Position numbers and translations under genes: made by a program | Notes under the pieces: generated by a model | Database searches by the model: none | Told to the model about the DNA's origin: nothing | The model's input: the letters and a program-made list of their open reading frames with translations, nothing else | Shown: positions 23,255 through 35,110 of the stretch, one piece after another | Position numbering within the stretch: the first letter of the stretch is position 1 | How the letters are laid out: the number at the start of each line of letters is the position of its first letter | Assembly: GCA_025403435.1 (NCBI GenBank) | Contig: CM046347.1 | Location: 26,238,597-26,302,596 of the forward strand | Origin: Artocarpus heterophyllus | Taxonomy: Eukaryota > Streptophyta > Magnoliopsida > Rosales > Moraceae | DNA: 64,000 nt | Reading direction: 5' to 3'

Positions 23255-25423
23255 TGTCACGCCCCGGAGTACGGGAGGTGACGTGACAGAATATTTAGAT
23301 TAATTAAAAGAGAATTTAATTAAAAATTGAGTGTTTAAGAATCCAATTAAGTAAGAAATTAAGAAGATTTTCCACCACATTTGATAAACGAATTTATAAA
23401 TATTTAGCAAATAATAATAATTGAATAAAAACCGCGAATATGGGTTCCACAACCCACAACTTGTGCACACACATGGTTCTGACAATATCATAAATACAAT
23501 TACAGTCCAAGTACAAATAAAGTTAAGTCTTACATGCCTTGATTAATAAATACAGAATGTAAATAAATTCTCCTATTGCTCCTGGGTTCGGTCCGAAGAA
23601 TCTTCTCCAAACCTAAATGGGAAACCACCTAGAAGGGGGGGAATTTAAAACAGATAAAACGTGAGCGAAAGGCTCAGTAGGACTAAGTTTTTATAAAATA
23701 ATTTAATGCAAAGAAACATAACATTATCAGGAGTTATACAGAAAGGGAACTTGAATAAATAAATAAATAAATTGAGTAGAACCGTTCTGACACAGAACAG
23801 TTTACTCGTCAAATCAAAACACCAGTTTACTTTTACCTAGGCAAACCATGAAATCACCACCGTAGTGGCCCAGCTGGGTTTCGGGACCTGCCCCCAAGGT
23901 CGATCGCCACACGACCCGATCTCTGATATGGCATTATGCCTTAGTGTTTATTATCATTGTCATTCAAAACCCAATTACCGAGTGTTGTCAATTACATTCA
24001 TTATGAAATTCATTTCATGTCACGGTATATTAAAATATAACCGATAAAACCATTCTCAAACAACTGTTGAAAACATTTTTGCTAGAAATCATTTTCAAAG
24101 CCAAATCATTTCAAAACCAGGCTACTAAAGAAATAGGATAGAAGTCCTACCTCAGTACTCGTGCCGGTACCCCACACCGTAATCCCGATCCGCTATACGT
24201 TAGCTCCACGGAACCACGAACAATCCTAGATACAAACTAAGTCGATCAATATCTAGTTCGAAACATTCTATGTTACTAAATCATTTCATGATGTCCTAGT
24301 GTGCCATTTGTATCATTAAAATCATCCTATAAGGTTGGGATTTAAATCAGGGTTCAAAACAGTGAAATCGGGTAAAAATCACAAAATTTTCCATGCTTCG
24401 GTCGGCCTGCCGGACGCCCTGCTTCGGCCTGCCGAACTGCACAGTTCGGCCTGCCGGAAACAAGGTTCGGCCTGCCGAACATTTCCCCAGATTCGGCCTG
24501 CCGGTCGGAAGAACACCGGCCTGCCGATCATCACTCTGGCCTGCCAAACATGAACTTCGGCCTGTCGAACTGGGAAGATCTAGAAATCCCAGCCACGGGT
24601 TTCTCGATCCCCAAAATCCAAATCTTGTTTCTAACCTGTTTTTCTCAAATCCCAGGCATGAAAAACAACTATAATTGATAGAAAAACATTCTAGAACATG
24701 TTTGGGATCATTTAAACAACATTTAAACTCGAAATCCTCAAAAATCCGAAAATGAGAAAAAGAGGAGAAAAATGAAAATCTTGAATCCAATCCGTTTTTC
24801 TTCAATCTAGGCTTAGATTCTAGTTGTTCTAAGTTCATTTAACACAAATCCACGGTTTTCTAAGCTAAAACAAACTTAGATTTCAAAAACACACAAAATC
24901 GAAAATTTTGTAAAAAGTTTAGAAATTTTGAATCTAACCTCGAATCGAAGCTTCAATCCGCGTTCTCAGTTGCCGAATCACGTCCCCGAGCTTCCTCCTT
25001 GCTGTTCCGAAGCTTGGATTCGAATGGAAATCAAAAATTTTTGAAAGAGAAATTTGAGAGAGAGAGCTGCCGAGAGGGAACCACGGGAGGGAAGAGAGAG
25101 AAAGTGAGGAAGCTGAGTGAAGAGAGAGAGAGAAGAAGGAAATAAATAGAGAAAATCGGTGGGCGGTTTTACTGTGCGAAAACCATGTGCCGCCCACGGT
25201 TTTGCAAAACAGAGTATTTTTAACATTTTACAAATTGTTGTGTTTTAAAACTCAAAACATCATTTTAAATCCATAAGAAATCATTTAAATGTATCAATTT
25301 AACAAAACAACCAAAAACTAAAAATCCAACCAAATAATCTAATTAAAGTTAAAACTTTAATTATGGCACACTAATTCATCATTTACATTACACTTAACAT
25401 TAAATAAATTTCGGGACGTTACA
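23255..25423 (-). repeat. 5' LTR of Tekay element 1
   Basis: Direct repeat of 16337-18508 at an offset of 6918 bases. The dyad cluster recurs at 24400-24569 with a few C-to-T type changes in arms. As the 5' LTR it would hold the promoter; no single TATA box can be singled out. Confidence 0.95.
24400..24569. repeat. Dyad cluster, second LTR copy
   Basis: Same eight TTCGGC-CT-GCCGAA type units as at 17482-17651. Several CpG-containing arms differ between the two LTRs by transitions (GCCGAA to GCCAAA, CTGCCG to CTGTCG), consistent with methylation-linked decay after insertion. Confidence 0.88.
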
Positions 25424-25545
25424 CCATCCTTCCTACAAAAAGATTTTCAACGAGTTCGGTATTGCCCCTACTTAACTGAACGTTAATGGTTAAAAAATCA
25501 TGTTTGGGTCATATATCCTTTGGAAGGTTCATCTGAAGGCCAAGT

Positions 25546-26346
25546 TAGGGGTGCACGGCGGGCGATTTGATGGTTTTTGGGCGGGTGCGATGCGGTTTTT
25601 TTGGATGACGGGTTGACGATTAACCAACCCACAAACCGCCCACCACATGACGGGCGGTTTTGGTTTGGTTTTGGGTGGTTGCGGGCGGGTACGGGCGGGT
25701 TGAGGCGGTTTAGACATATATTATTGTCCAATATAATTTTTTGGACCTTTTTTTTAGAAAGTGAAGAAAATTTGTAAAAATATAAGATGATAATACATAA
25801 AGCATTCCCAACAAGTTTGATGCTTAAAGACAGTAACCATATTCAAAAGTACAAATTAAGAAACATACGCATTCACTGTAACAAGAAACATCAACTACAT
25901 ATAAAGTGATGAACAAAGTCAAGAGTCCATAAAAATTATAGCCTATTTACTGTGTTCGAAAATAATAAAATGCTACAAATGAAATGATTAACAAAGTCAA
26001 GTGTTCTTTTTTTTTAGGGCTTTTTCTACTAACTTATTTGATTTAAATTTTGATCACTTCACAAAATAATAGGAGAATTTTCAGTTTTTAATATGTCAAG
26101 AGGCAGCCGAGCTCATGCTTGAAGTGTTTGATTGTTCAATCATCTCTAAAATAAGAACAAAATCAAATAAATTAAAAGTTTTTTTAAAAAAATATATAGG
26201 CGAGCGGGTGTAGGTTGAACCCGCCCTCAAAAACTTAAAACTAAACCTGCTCACCAGTAAGTTGCTAACGTAAACTCTTTTTTTTAAGATAAGTGGGTAC
26301 GAACGCAGACGGTTGACGGGTGCAGGACGGTTTTTGTACAACCCTA
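25546..26346. mobile_element. hAT-like non-autonomous element, about 800 bp
   Basis: Ends taggggtgcac on the left, and on the right, read in reverse, tagggttgtac. The flanking eight-base segments ggccaagt (25538-25545) and agccgagc (26347-26354) match at five positions, with all three differences transitions, as expected of an aged 8-bp hAT target duplication. G-rich subterminal words (gggcgggt, ggcggtttt) repeat near both ends. No transposase. It sits inside the antisense ORF of the Tat element. Confidence 0.7.
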
Positions 26347-26804
26347 AGCCGAGCTAACTGTACATGAATTTCTCTACATGGTCATGATCAAGGCGGTACA
26401 CAATCAGCACCACTTTTTCTTTGTCGGATCCTATCCAAAGATTGGTGAATTAATCATCAGGAAGCCTAGCTTGACACACGGATGGAAGGAGTCATTTATA
26501 TTTTTAAAAGGGTCATTTGACACCAATGGACCAAGACGGGTGATGCCATTCCAATTAGTCGTCATTTTGCCTCAAAACATTAATGTATAATTTAAACGCC
26601 ATTTCTCGGTTACATAACCGAGACTAACCTTTTAACTTTTTTTTGGCAGATACTTCCCTTCCTCGATCGGTTTTGGATGCAGACGAGCTTGCCCCTATAG
26701 AAGTAGCTTTCAGAGTACTAGGGTAGCTTCGTTCTTTTCAATCTTTGTCCAATAGCTTCAATCTTTTGATTGCTGGTCTCTCCAAACAGAGAGATTTTTA
26801 AAAA

Positions 26805-27400
26805 TGATCTTATGGGAAAATGTTTTTTATAGATGGTTTAAATGTTTTTGAACAGTTTTTGACATAAAAAAAAAATTTTTAGACATCAAAATAGTTTCAG
26901 TTTTTTGTTCATCATATTGAGGTTTTTTATCCTGCTACAGTCATTTTTCTTATTTTTTTTTTTAAAAATTAAAACAGTTTACCTACATAAAAAAATGTGT
27001 TTTTTGATTAAAAAAAAAAAGACCATTTATCCAATTAAGATTTTTTTTTGGCCCTTTCATCAAAATCTTCCCTCCAACAAAATTCGCCATTTCCCTAACC
27101 ACGATTATTGAAATTGGTAGGAAGATTTTGATGAAAGGGCAAAAAAAAGTTTCAAATTGGGTAAAAGTCCTCTTTTTTTTGGAACAAAGAAACACGTTTT
27201 TTTGTGCAGGTAAACTGTCTCAGTTTTTTTCAACAAAATAAGAAAAATGACTGTAGCAGAATAATGAACCTCAACATGATGAAAAAAAAACAAACCGTTT
27301 TGATGTCTAAAAAACCTTTTTTTTGTGTCAAAAACTGTCCAAAAAAAATGATCTATTTACCCAAAAAAATTTTGGCCGGAGGCCATTTCTCAAATGCCCC
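26805..27400. mobile_element. Foldback (long inverted-repeat) element
   Basis: Two arms of roughly 270 bases face each other around a centre near 27080-27112. Matching pairs include ggccctttcatcaaaatctt (about 27050) against aagattttgatgaaagggc (27122), gctacagtcatttttctta (26934) against taagaaaaatgactgtagc (27239), and acagtttttgaca against tgtcaaaaactgt at the outer parts. No coding capacity; open frames inside are A/T-run artefacts. Outer edges and target duplication are uncertain. Confidence 0.75.
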
Positions 27401-28755
27401 AAATTGGTTTAAGCGGCAGCGCAGCTACTTGCGAGTCCACACCCTCCTAAACCTCGATAGTGAAAAAGAAGAAGAAGGTATTATTATATCTTCTCAGTGT
27501 TAGCTTCCTTAAAAAAATTTCGTAAGAAAAAATTTTAAAGTGCAAGTAACCGATCTGGTATTTTTACTTGGTTGCAGGTATGGTGTCGAAGTTCTCAAGC
27601 GTTAAGAGGTCGGGTGCTTTTACTCAAAGCACCAAGCAGAACAAGAAGGGTAAGCACGACACCCCCAAGGTCGGCCAGCCCAAAACAAGCCTCTTAAAGG
27701 GCAGCTCGTCTTCTACTGGCGACCATGTTGATAGGCAGCCACCCTCTCAAGTAATAACTATTCCACTGATTCTACCCTCGGTCACCAATAAGTCCAAAGA
27801 GAAAAGTGCCGAGGTCATGTCCACTTTTCTCACGGATGACCTTGCGGCTGCGGTATCTTACTACCTGCCATGGATGAGCTCAATCATGGAGACCAACTAC
27901 AAAAACTACGGTGAGCGGGACTAGATGGAAGGGAAGACTAACTTGGAGCAGCACAAATACTTGGTCGACTGCAACATGAGGGTATGTAACCACCTTGTCG
28001 ATGATCACCCTCCTTTTTTTTAATGTTCCTTGGGTATTAATATGGCTTACTTTTTGCAGGCGTTCATCTCTTCTCTGACCAGCTTCGACCTTCATGCCTC
28101 TACAGGTTATCAGAAAAAGAAAGCAGATGCTAGGGTTCTAGACGTGGAGACTAAGTTGGATACAACCAAGGAGAAGTTAAAGACCTGCTAGAAGGAGAAG
28201 AAAGATGTTAAGGTGCTCCTTTCCCAGGCTGAGCTTAGAGTCAAGGCCCTTGAAGAAGCTTTGGCAAATAAAAAGGCTGACTTCCAAAAAGGAATGTTGT
28301 TACTGCTCGTGTCGAAGTCATTCAGGAGTTCAAGTCGTTGGTCGAGTTCGCTCAAATCAAGGATGACTCCTTTGATAAGGGAATCGAGTCTATTATTGCC
28401 ACTTTTAAAGAGAAGTTCCCCAACCTTAATCCGAGTTTTCTCACGACCCTAACTGAGGAGATGATCCAAACCGAGGAGGTGATTGCCGAAGGCACCGAGA
28501 TCGCTGCTACAACTTATCCTTTCTTTTCTTCCTCTTTCTTTTTATTTTGTAATATGGCCATAAGGCCAAGATTTATGGGGCTTCTATACCCGACTTGTAT
28601 ATATTTTATTTCGTTTTAATATAAGGTTATTTTCAAAAGAAAAGTATGTTGGTAAATTTATAAATGCGAATGCCCGATGTGACTAATAACTAAATTTCTA
28701 CGCAATCTGCTTTTTTAGCTAGCTAGATTTTAGCATAAATTTTACGAGTGTAAGT

Positions 28756-29000
28756 TAATAACAGAATTACCTAATAACAGAATTATCTCAAAAAAATCTT
28801 CAATTTGAATCTCAACTCAGATTTTGTAATCTATGTATGTTATTTAGTTTTACCTTTATAGGTGTTGTTATTTAGTTCCACTTTTTAGTGGCTTATATTT
28901 AGGAACTGACATTTGTAGTCTAGCTGTATATATATCAGCTCCTCAATGAATGAAGATACGACCAATTTGATGTGTTAATCACATCAGCCTAAATCTTTTA
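28756..29000 (+). repeat. 5' LTR of the copia element (non-canonical ends)
   Basis: 245 bases, starting taataacag and ending tctttta. An internal direct repeat (taataacagaatta twice) occupies the first 35 bases. A TATA-like tgtatatata lies about 75 bases before the LTR end. Differs from the 3' LTR by substitutions and a few small gaps (e.g. an extra tgtgtt). Confidence 0.85.
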
Positions 29001-29013
29001 TGGTATCAGAGCC
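29001..29013 (+). promoter_or_regulatory. Primer-binding site, initiator-Met tRNA type, copia element
   Basis: TGGTATCAGAGCC starts with no spacer right after the LTR. Confidence 0.9.
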
Positions 29014-29077
29014 TCACTTATTTTAAACCAAAAATAAATAAATAAATAAAGATTCCCAAAACAGCCACAATTCAACC

Positions 29078-30155
29078 ATGGGCGAAAACAACTCTGCTAC
29101 GAATCCAGTTCCAATTGCTGCTAACCCAATCATAGCCCTGATTGCACCAAATCAAACCGTAGCAATTAATGCAGCCACTCAACTTCCACTCATAACTCAC
29201 CAAAATCAATTATCCTTCCTGGAGAGTGCATTATGAGTCCCTTTTGTTTGGATATGATCTTGAAGGTTATATTGATGATACCCTCCCATGCCCTTCAACT
29301 ACCATAGCCAACCATGGCACTACTAGAACCATACCAAATCCTGCTTACCATTTCTGGAAAAGACAGGATCGCTTACTTTTTCATGCCATGTTAGCCTATG
29401 TTTCTGATAATATAGTCCCTCTTATCACTTATGCAAAATCAGCAGCTGAAGCATGGACCCGTTTGGAGAGAACATATGCAAGCAAATCCCACACTTGTGT
29501 CATGAGCCTCCGTGAGATCCTTGCCAACACCACCATTGAAAACATGAGCATTGCTGACTATATGTAAACTATCAAAAGCATCTCCGAAACTCTTGCACTT
29601 GCTAGCTCACCTATGAGTGATGACCAACTGATTCATGCTGCGCTCAAAGGCCTTGGTCCAGAATTCAAAAACATTAATGCTGCAATCCGTGCTTGAGATT
29701 CACTCATTTCCTTTGAAGAGCTACATGACAAATTAGCTGATTACGAGATGACAATGAAATGCAATGAGACCAAGCAAGAGATGACACCAATCACAGCACA
29801 ATTCACTCAGAAGGGCAACTACAACAAAAAGGGAAAGCACTTTGGCGTCAACAACAATGCGAACAACAAAGGCATGCCTACACAGGTTGGCAACAAGTAT
29901 CCAAATCAAGGGAACTTCAACAACAGGCTTCCTCAAGGCAATCAAAATTACTCGAATCATGGAAATCCAACATCTAACCATCAGTTCTGGTGCTCTCAAC
30001 CCAACAACAATCAGTCACGAGTTGTGTGCCAACTATGTGACAAACCTGGTCACACTGCTAACGTTTGCAGGTCTCGACCTCATCCATTTTCTGTCCCACA
30101 AGCAAACTTCACACATGCCAATCATGGGCTCAACAACAACAATAACTGGATAGTT
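29078..30155 (+). pseudogene. Copia gag with CCHC knuckle, frameshifted and with stops
   Basis: ATG at 29078 opens a frame that ends at 29235, while the family gag continues in a different frame from about 29217, so a single-base indel lies near there. The gag domain (LLFGYDLEGYID, then ADYM, FEELHDKLADYE) is followed by an Asn-rich stretch and a zinc knuckle CQLCDKPGHTANVC (about 30027-30068). Stops at 29565-29567 (TAA) and 29694-29696 (TGA) each fit a C-to-T change from CAA and CGA. Confidence 0.85.
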
Positions 30156-33100
30156 GATATAGGAGCATCTCATCATATTACCTCTGATTTGCAAAATCTC
30201 TCAATGCACTCTGAATATGGTGGTAATGATGATATCATAATTGGCGATGGTAATCAAGTTCCTATAACCCATATTGGTTCCACTAATCTAGTTACTCCTA
30301 ATTCCACTTTTCAATTAAATGATGTTTTGTGTGCACTAAAGATAAAAAAGAATCTTTTATCTGTCTCTCAATTCTGCCATCAAAATAACTCATCCATTGA
30401 ATTCTTTCCTGATTGTTTTGTTGTCAAGGATCTGAGCACGGGGGCATCACTCATCCAAGGACTGAACAAGGGGAATGTGTATGAATGGCCGTCTATGTTC
30501 CACACCAATAAAACAATCCATGCTTTTCACACGACTAAATCTTCTTTGCGTCAATGGCATTCTTGTCTTGGTCATCCGTCATCTACAGTTCTTAAAAGTC
30601 TTATATCCACTGCATCTTTACCACTGTCAGAGTCTAGTTTTAGTCATTGCAATGCTTGCTTTTGTAATAAGAGTCACAAACTTCCATTTTGACTTTCATC
30701 TGTTTCTTGTGACAAACCACTTGAAATTTTATATATTGAGGTTTGGGGTCCTACACCAATAGACTCTTTTGATCACTTTCGTTATTATGTTGTGTTTGTG
30801 AATTATTTTACTAAATTTTCCTGGCTCTATTTAATGAAACACAAATCTGACATTATTTCCATTTTTGAGAAATTTAAAACTGTGGTTGAAAATTTTTTCA
30901 ATACCAAGATTACTACGGTTTACTCAGATGGAGGGGGGGAGTATACAGGTCTTGCTTCGACACCAAATAAACATGGTATTCAACATTTAAAATCACCTCC
31001 CCATGCACCAAAGCTTGTTGGTACCATCGAAAGATGCCACCGTCATATTGTCAAAACCGGGCTAACCTTATTACACCATGCTTCCATGCCTCTCACTCAT
31101 TGGTCCTTTGCCTTTCAAACAGCTACCTATCTCATAAATCACCTTCCCATACCCATCATCGATAACCAATCTCCATTTCTAAAACTATTCTAGAGATCTC
31201 CAAATTACCTTAAATTACGTGTTTTCGATTGCTTATGTTACCCTTGGCTACATCCTTACAACACCAATAAATTGCAACCTAGGTCCCGCCCTTGTGTTTT
31301 TGTTGGCTACTCTATAGAGCATAATGCTTATCGGTGTCTTGATCCCCAAACCAACCGAGTCTTTGTTTCTCGTCATGTTGTTTTTGTAGAACATTCTTTC
31401 CCATTTTCTGAACGATCACAAACTTCTCACATGGTTCAACCAAACTCTGTTCCTCAATGGGCTCTCCTTGATTCCCCTCCTCATTACTCAATCCCTCATT
31501 TTGATTCCCCTTCATTGTCATCCACTTCTAATCTTGTGCCTTCTTCCAATTCTCCAACGCCATTGACATCTTCACCCCTCAACTGCTCGGTTTCTATGGC
31601 ACCCGTGTCAAGATCTTTGTCAACAACTAATCCGTTAAGTGCCTCATCTGCACCTACATTGGCCCACCAACCTCACCCTATGGTCACGAGATCCAAACGC
31701 AATATTTTTAAACCAAATAAAAAATACTGTCTCACAACCAGCCTCACCCTTGATCAAATTAAACCTACGTCTTTCACCCAAGCCCACAAATCCTCTCATT
31801 GGCGTAAGGCTATGTGTTCATAATTTGATGCCCTTGTTCATAATAATACTTGGTCCTTGGTCCCTTCTCATCTTTCACAAAACATCATTGGTTATAAGTG
31901 GATTTACAAAATTAAACGAAACCCCGATGGATCCATTTCTCGCTACAAAGCACGGCTTGTTGCTAAAGGTTTTCACCAATGCCCCGGCATTGACTTTCAT
32001 GATACATTCAATCCTGTTGTTAAACCGACCACGATTCGTGTCATCCTTACCATTGTCGTTAATCAAAATTGGCCTATTTGCCAACTCGATGTGAATAATG
32101 CATTTCTTCAAGGTTCACTTCAGGATGATGTCTATATTCAGCAACCTCAAGGATTTGTTGATGCTTAACGACCCCATCATGTGTGCAAGCTCCATAAAGC
32201 CTTATATGGACTTCGCCAAGCACCCCGGGCTTGGTTTCACCAACTCTGAGGCTTTCTTCTTGAAAATGGGTTTACAAACTCTCAATCAGATACCTCGTTA
32301 TTTATCTACACTGACGGCCCATTCACATTGTTTCTGCTTGTGTATGTAGATGACATTCTTCTCACAGGAAATTCTTCATCACTTCTTGCCAAGTTTATTG
32401 GCTGCCTTGCAAAACGATTCTCTCTTAAGGACCTTGGTTCTCTCCACTACTTTCTTGGTGTTGAAGTTTTTCCTACCAAAGATGGTCTCTTCATGTTGCA
32501 GCAAAAGTACATCCGTGATCTCTTGCATCGCACCCACATGCTTGATTTTAAAGAGGTCTCTAGTCCTATGAGCTTAACAGAGTCTCTCTGCCTTCAAGAT
32601 GGCAGTCCTTCCGCAGATGCTACCGAGTATCGTCGAACAGTTGGTGCCATGCAATATCTTTCTTTGACAAGGCTAGATATATTCTTTGCTGTAAATAAGC
32701 TTTCCCAATTCATGCACCAGCCTACCATGCAACATTGTTCTGCCGTCAAACGGGTCCTTCGCTATCTCAAAGGGATATGCACCCATGGCATCCTTATTCA
32801 GAACTCTGCCCCTCTCACACTACATGCCTTTGCTGATGTAGACTGGGCTGGTGATATCAATTACCGCACCTCTACTTTAGCGTTTCTTGTATTTTTGGGT
32901 GCCACACTGATCAGCTAAAGTTCAAAGAAACAAAAGACAGTCGCTCACTCTTCCACCGAAGCAGAGTATCGATCTGTAACTTCCTCTGCCACAGAAATTA
33001 ATTGGATACAAAACTTGTTGCCAGAGCTTCATTTTTCCCCTTCGACTATTCCCACCATCTACTGCGACAATGTAGGAGCTACATACTTGTGCTCCAACCT

Positions 33101-33323
33101 AGTTTTTCATTCTCGGATGAAACACATCGCCATTGACTTCCACTTTGTTCGTGACCAAGTTGCCAAGAACCAACTTCGTGTTGCTCATGTTCACACTGTC
33201 GATCAACTTGCTGACTCTCTAACCAAACCTTTGTCTCGCCAGCCATTTCTCCGACAACGCTACAAGATTGGTGTTCGTTGTGGTACCCCAATCTTGCGGG
33301 GGCATAATAATAGAATTACCTAA
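30156..33323 (+). pseudogene. Copia pol: protease, integrase, RT, RNase H, with six stops
   Basis: All recognisable pol sequence lies in one frame. The protease active site reads DIGA at 30156-30167, where the family has Asp-Ser/Thr-Gly, so the protease is also impaired. The GAG-pre-integrase box (HSCLGHPS, about 30559) precedes the integrase core (SDGGGEYTG for the second Asp, about 30930). RT follows, with LDVNNAFLQG (about 32085) and catalytic YVDD (about 32343), then RNase H with ADVDWAGD (about 32830) and the KHIAIDFHFVRD block. In-frame stops: 30690 TGA, 31191 TAG, 31821 TAA, 32166 TAA, 32247 TGA, 32916 TAA. Confidence 0.9.
33294..33304 (+). promoter_or_regulatory. Polypurine tract of the copia element
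   Basis: ttgcgggggca directly precedes the 3' LTR at 33305. Confidence 0.65.
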
Positions 33324-33538
33324 TAATAGAATTATCTCAACAAAATCCTCAGTTTGAATCTCAACTCAGATTTTGTAATCTCTATTTGTTATTTAGTTCC
33401 ACCTTTGTAGGTGTTATTTAGTTCTACTTTTTAGTGGCCTATAGTTAGGAACTGACATTTGTAGTCTAGTTGTATATATATCAGCTCCTCAATGAATGAA
33501 GATACGACCAATTTAATCACATCAGCCTAAATCTTTTA
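33305..33538 (+). repeat. 3' LTR of the copia element
   Basis: 234 bases, aligned with 28756-29000. Starts taataatag and ends tctttta, then the TSD TAAGT. Confidence 0.85.
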
Positions 33539-33543
33539 TAAGT

Positions 33544-34080
33544 AACCGAGCTAATCTTTTACGATTAGGTTGAAGTTATTACCCGTCTTAGATACTCTTT
33601 TGGTTTTGACTCACAATTATTTCAAAACTTCATAAGTGTAAATAACTAGGCTGATCACTAAGCTTTTAAATTGGCTAAGCAGATTGCATCTTTTGGTTCT
33701 GATGTAGCATAAGCGTAATATATCCAAGCTTGCCCTTTTTCTCATTGGTCTTTATGCCCAAATGCATATATTCGAGGTCAATATACCTCTTAGGATAGAT
33801 ATATTGCTTTTTCAGCATAGTGCGAATAACCGAGATAGACTTTTAGCTTTGGTTCCAGGTGGTGTACTTTGTGCATCAAGTTGCCTCCTGTCCGTGGCTG
33901 AGCACTATGCTCTGGCATTGAACATAATTTTTCTTAAAATATAATAAGAACAATTAACCGAATAACCTCAAAAAACTTTATTAACTTTTGAAAGGGAAAA
34001 AGATATAAATTTTTGTTTTCTAATGTCCTATAAAACAAAAAACATGAATGATTACGACCTACTGATAATTTGGCTTGAGA
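33544..34080. other. Tat element spacer between pol and antisense ORF
   Basis: No defensible coding sequence. It lies between the copia insertion and the degenerate integrase end of the Tat element and has the same composition as the rest of it. Confidence 0.5.
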
Positions 34081-35110
34081 TGAACTGTGTACCATGGGTG
34101 ATCTATGGCCTGACTTGACAAATACTTGAAGTAAGAAGTACCTAGTCTAATAATTCCTCGAACTCGATATGGCCTTTCTCGCATCAGTCCTAAAGGTCTA
34201 GCATTTTTCTCTTTGGTATTTTGAGCTACCTGTCTAAGGACTAGGTCACCTATCGAAAAACTTCTATTCTTGACCTTTTTATTATAGTACCAGGCTGCTT
34301 ATTGTTGACATGCTGCTTGCCTAATCTGTGTTTTCAAATGCTTTTCTTCCAATAGATCAATCTCCTCATTCATCAATTCTCGGTTAATGACTTTGTTATA
34401 GCTAAAAACTCTGCTACTTAGAGTTGTTATTTCAATTGGGAACATGGCTTCTACTCTATAAGTCATTAAGAACAACGTTTCTCCTATGGACATCCTAGAA
34501 GTTGTTTGACATGCCCATAAAAATTTAGGCAACTCCCAGCCGATGCTCCTTTCAATTGATCAAGCTTTTTTTTAGTTTGTACTTTAGAACTTTATTGACT
34601 GCTTTAGTCTGGCCATTGCTTTATGGGTAAATTAGGGCCGAAAAACTTTTGTTGATCCCTAAACAGTCACAAAACTCCTTTGTTTTAACATTATCAAAAT
34701 GCTTGGCATTGTTCGAGACCAAGTAATTAGGGACTCTGGAATCTATATAGAATGTTGTTCCAAATGAAAGCTGTGCTTTTGACCTAGGTGATTGTTGTCA
34801 ATAGCTTTACTTTTACCCAGTTTGTATAGTAATCCACAACTATGATCGCATATTTATAACCCTAGAGTGCAACATGAAGAGGTCCAACAATATCAATGCC
34901 CCATTTAACAAAGGGCCATGGGCTAATAACTAAGGACGAGACTTAATGGGAGTCTTGGGAATAGTGGCGTAACTTTGACATCTTTTACATTTTTGCACAT
35001 ACTCCATTGCCTCTTTCTTCAATGTCGGCCACTAGTTTCCTTGTCGTAGAGTCCTTGGGTGCTAATGACTGGCCCTCGGTCTGATTCCTATAGATTCTTT
35101 TGTGAATTTC
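34081..35110 (-). pseudogene. Tat element integrase remnant
   Basis: Read on the minus strand in shifting frames: a CxxC-like zinc region near 35050-34985, WGIDIVGP (first Asp, about 34880), a second-Asp region reading VSNNAKHF where relatives have an Asp (about 34715), and near 34530-34430 the stretch SIGETLFLMTYRVEAMFPIEI typical of Tat/Athila-type integrases. Multiple stops and at least one changed catalytic position: inactive. Confidence 0.75.

Larger units (their letters stand above)
16337..25423 (-). mobile_element. Nearly intact Tekay-type Ty3/gypsy chromovirus, TSD CCATC
   Basis: 9087 bp with LTRs of about 2.17 kb at 16337-18508 and 23255-25423, flanked by perfect CCATC duplications (16332-16336 and 25424-25428). 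Ends TGTAACG...CGTGACA on the minus strand. It has a PBS matching initiator-Met tRNA, a polypurine tract and one continuous gag-pol frame with three in-frame stops. The C-terminal integrase tail carries the chromodomain-like block typical of Tekay/Del elements. LTRs differ at about 33 positions by eye, nearly all transitions (about 1.5%), so insertion was recent compared with its Tat host. Catalytic residues are intact; it could be mobilised only in trans unless the stops are suppressed. Confidence 0.95.
25429..28619 (+). pseudogene. Antisense extra ORF of the Tat element, 3' part, with introns
   Basis: Continues the frame interrupted at 16336. The piece at 25429-25545 is followed, after the hAT-like MITE, by an open stretch near 26347-26590 containing KAVHNQHHFFFVGSYPK and GWKESFIFLKG. 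A candidate acceptor ends at about 26649 (ttttttttggcag). The foldback element lies in the next intron-like gap. An acceptor ends at 27577 (gttgcag), then comes an exon with an ATG at 27580. A 78-base GT-AG intron spans 27982-28059. A Lys/Glu-rich, coiled-coil-like end runs to a stop at 28617-28619. In-frame stops and at least one frameshift make it a pseudogene. It resembles antisense proteins encoded by other plant Tat elements; function unknown. Confidence 0.55.
28756..33538 (+). mobile_element. Ty1/copia element with TA...TA LTR ends, TSD TAAGT
   Basis: 4783 bp with short LTRs (28756-29000 and 33305-33538). Perfect five-base duplications TAAGT flank it at 28751-28755 and 33539-33543. The PBS abuts the 5' LTR exactly at 29001, so the end positions are fixed from both sides. 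The coding order gag, protease, integrase, RT, RNase H is the copia order. Short LTRs and total length suggest the Ale/Retrofit group, with moderate confidence. One continuous pol frame carries eight stops, so it is dead. Confidence 0.9.
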
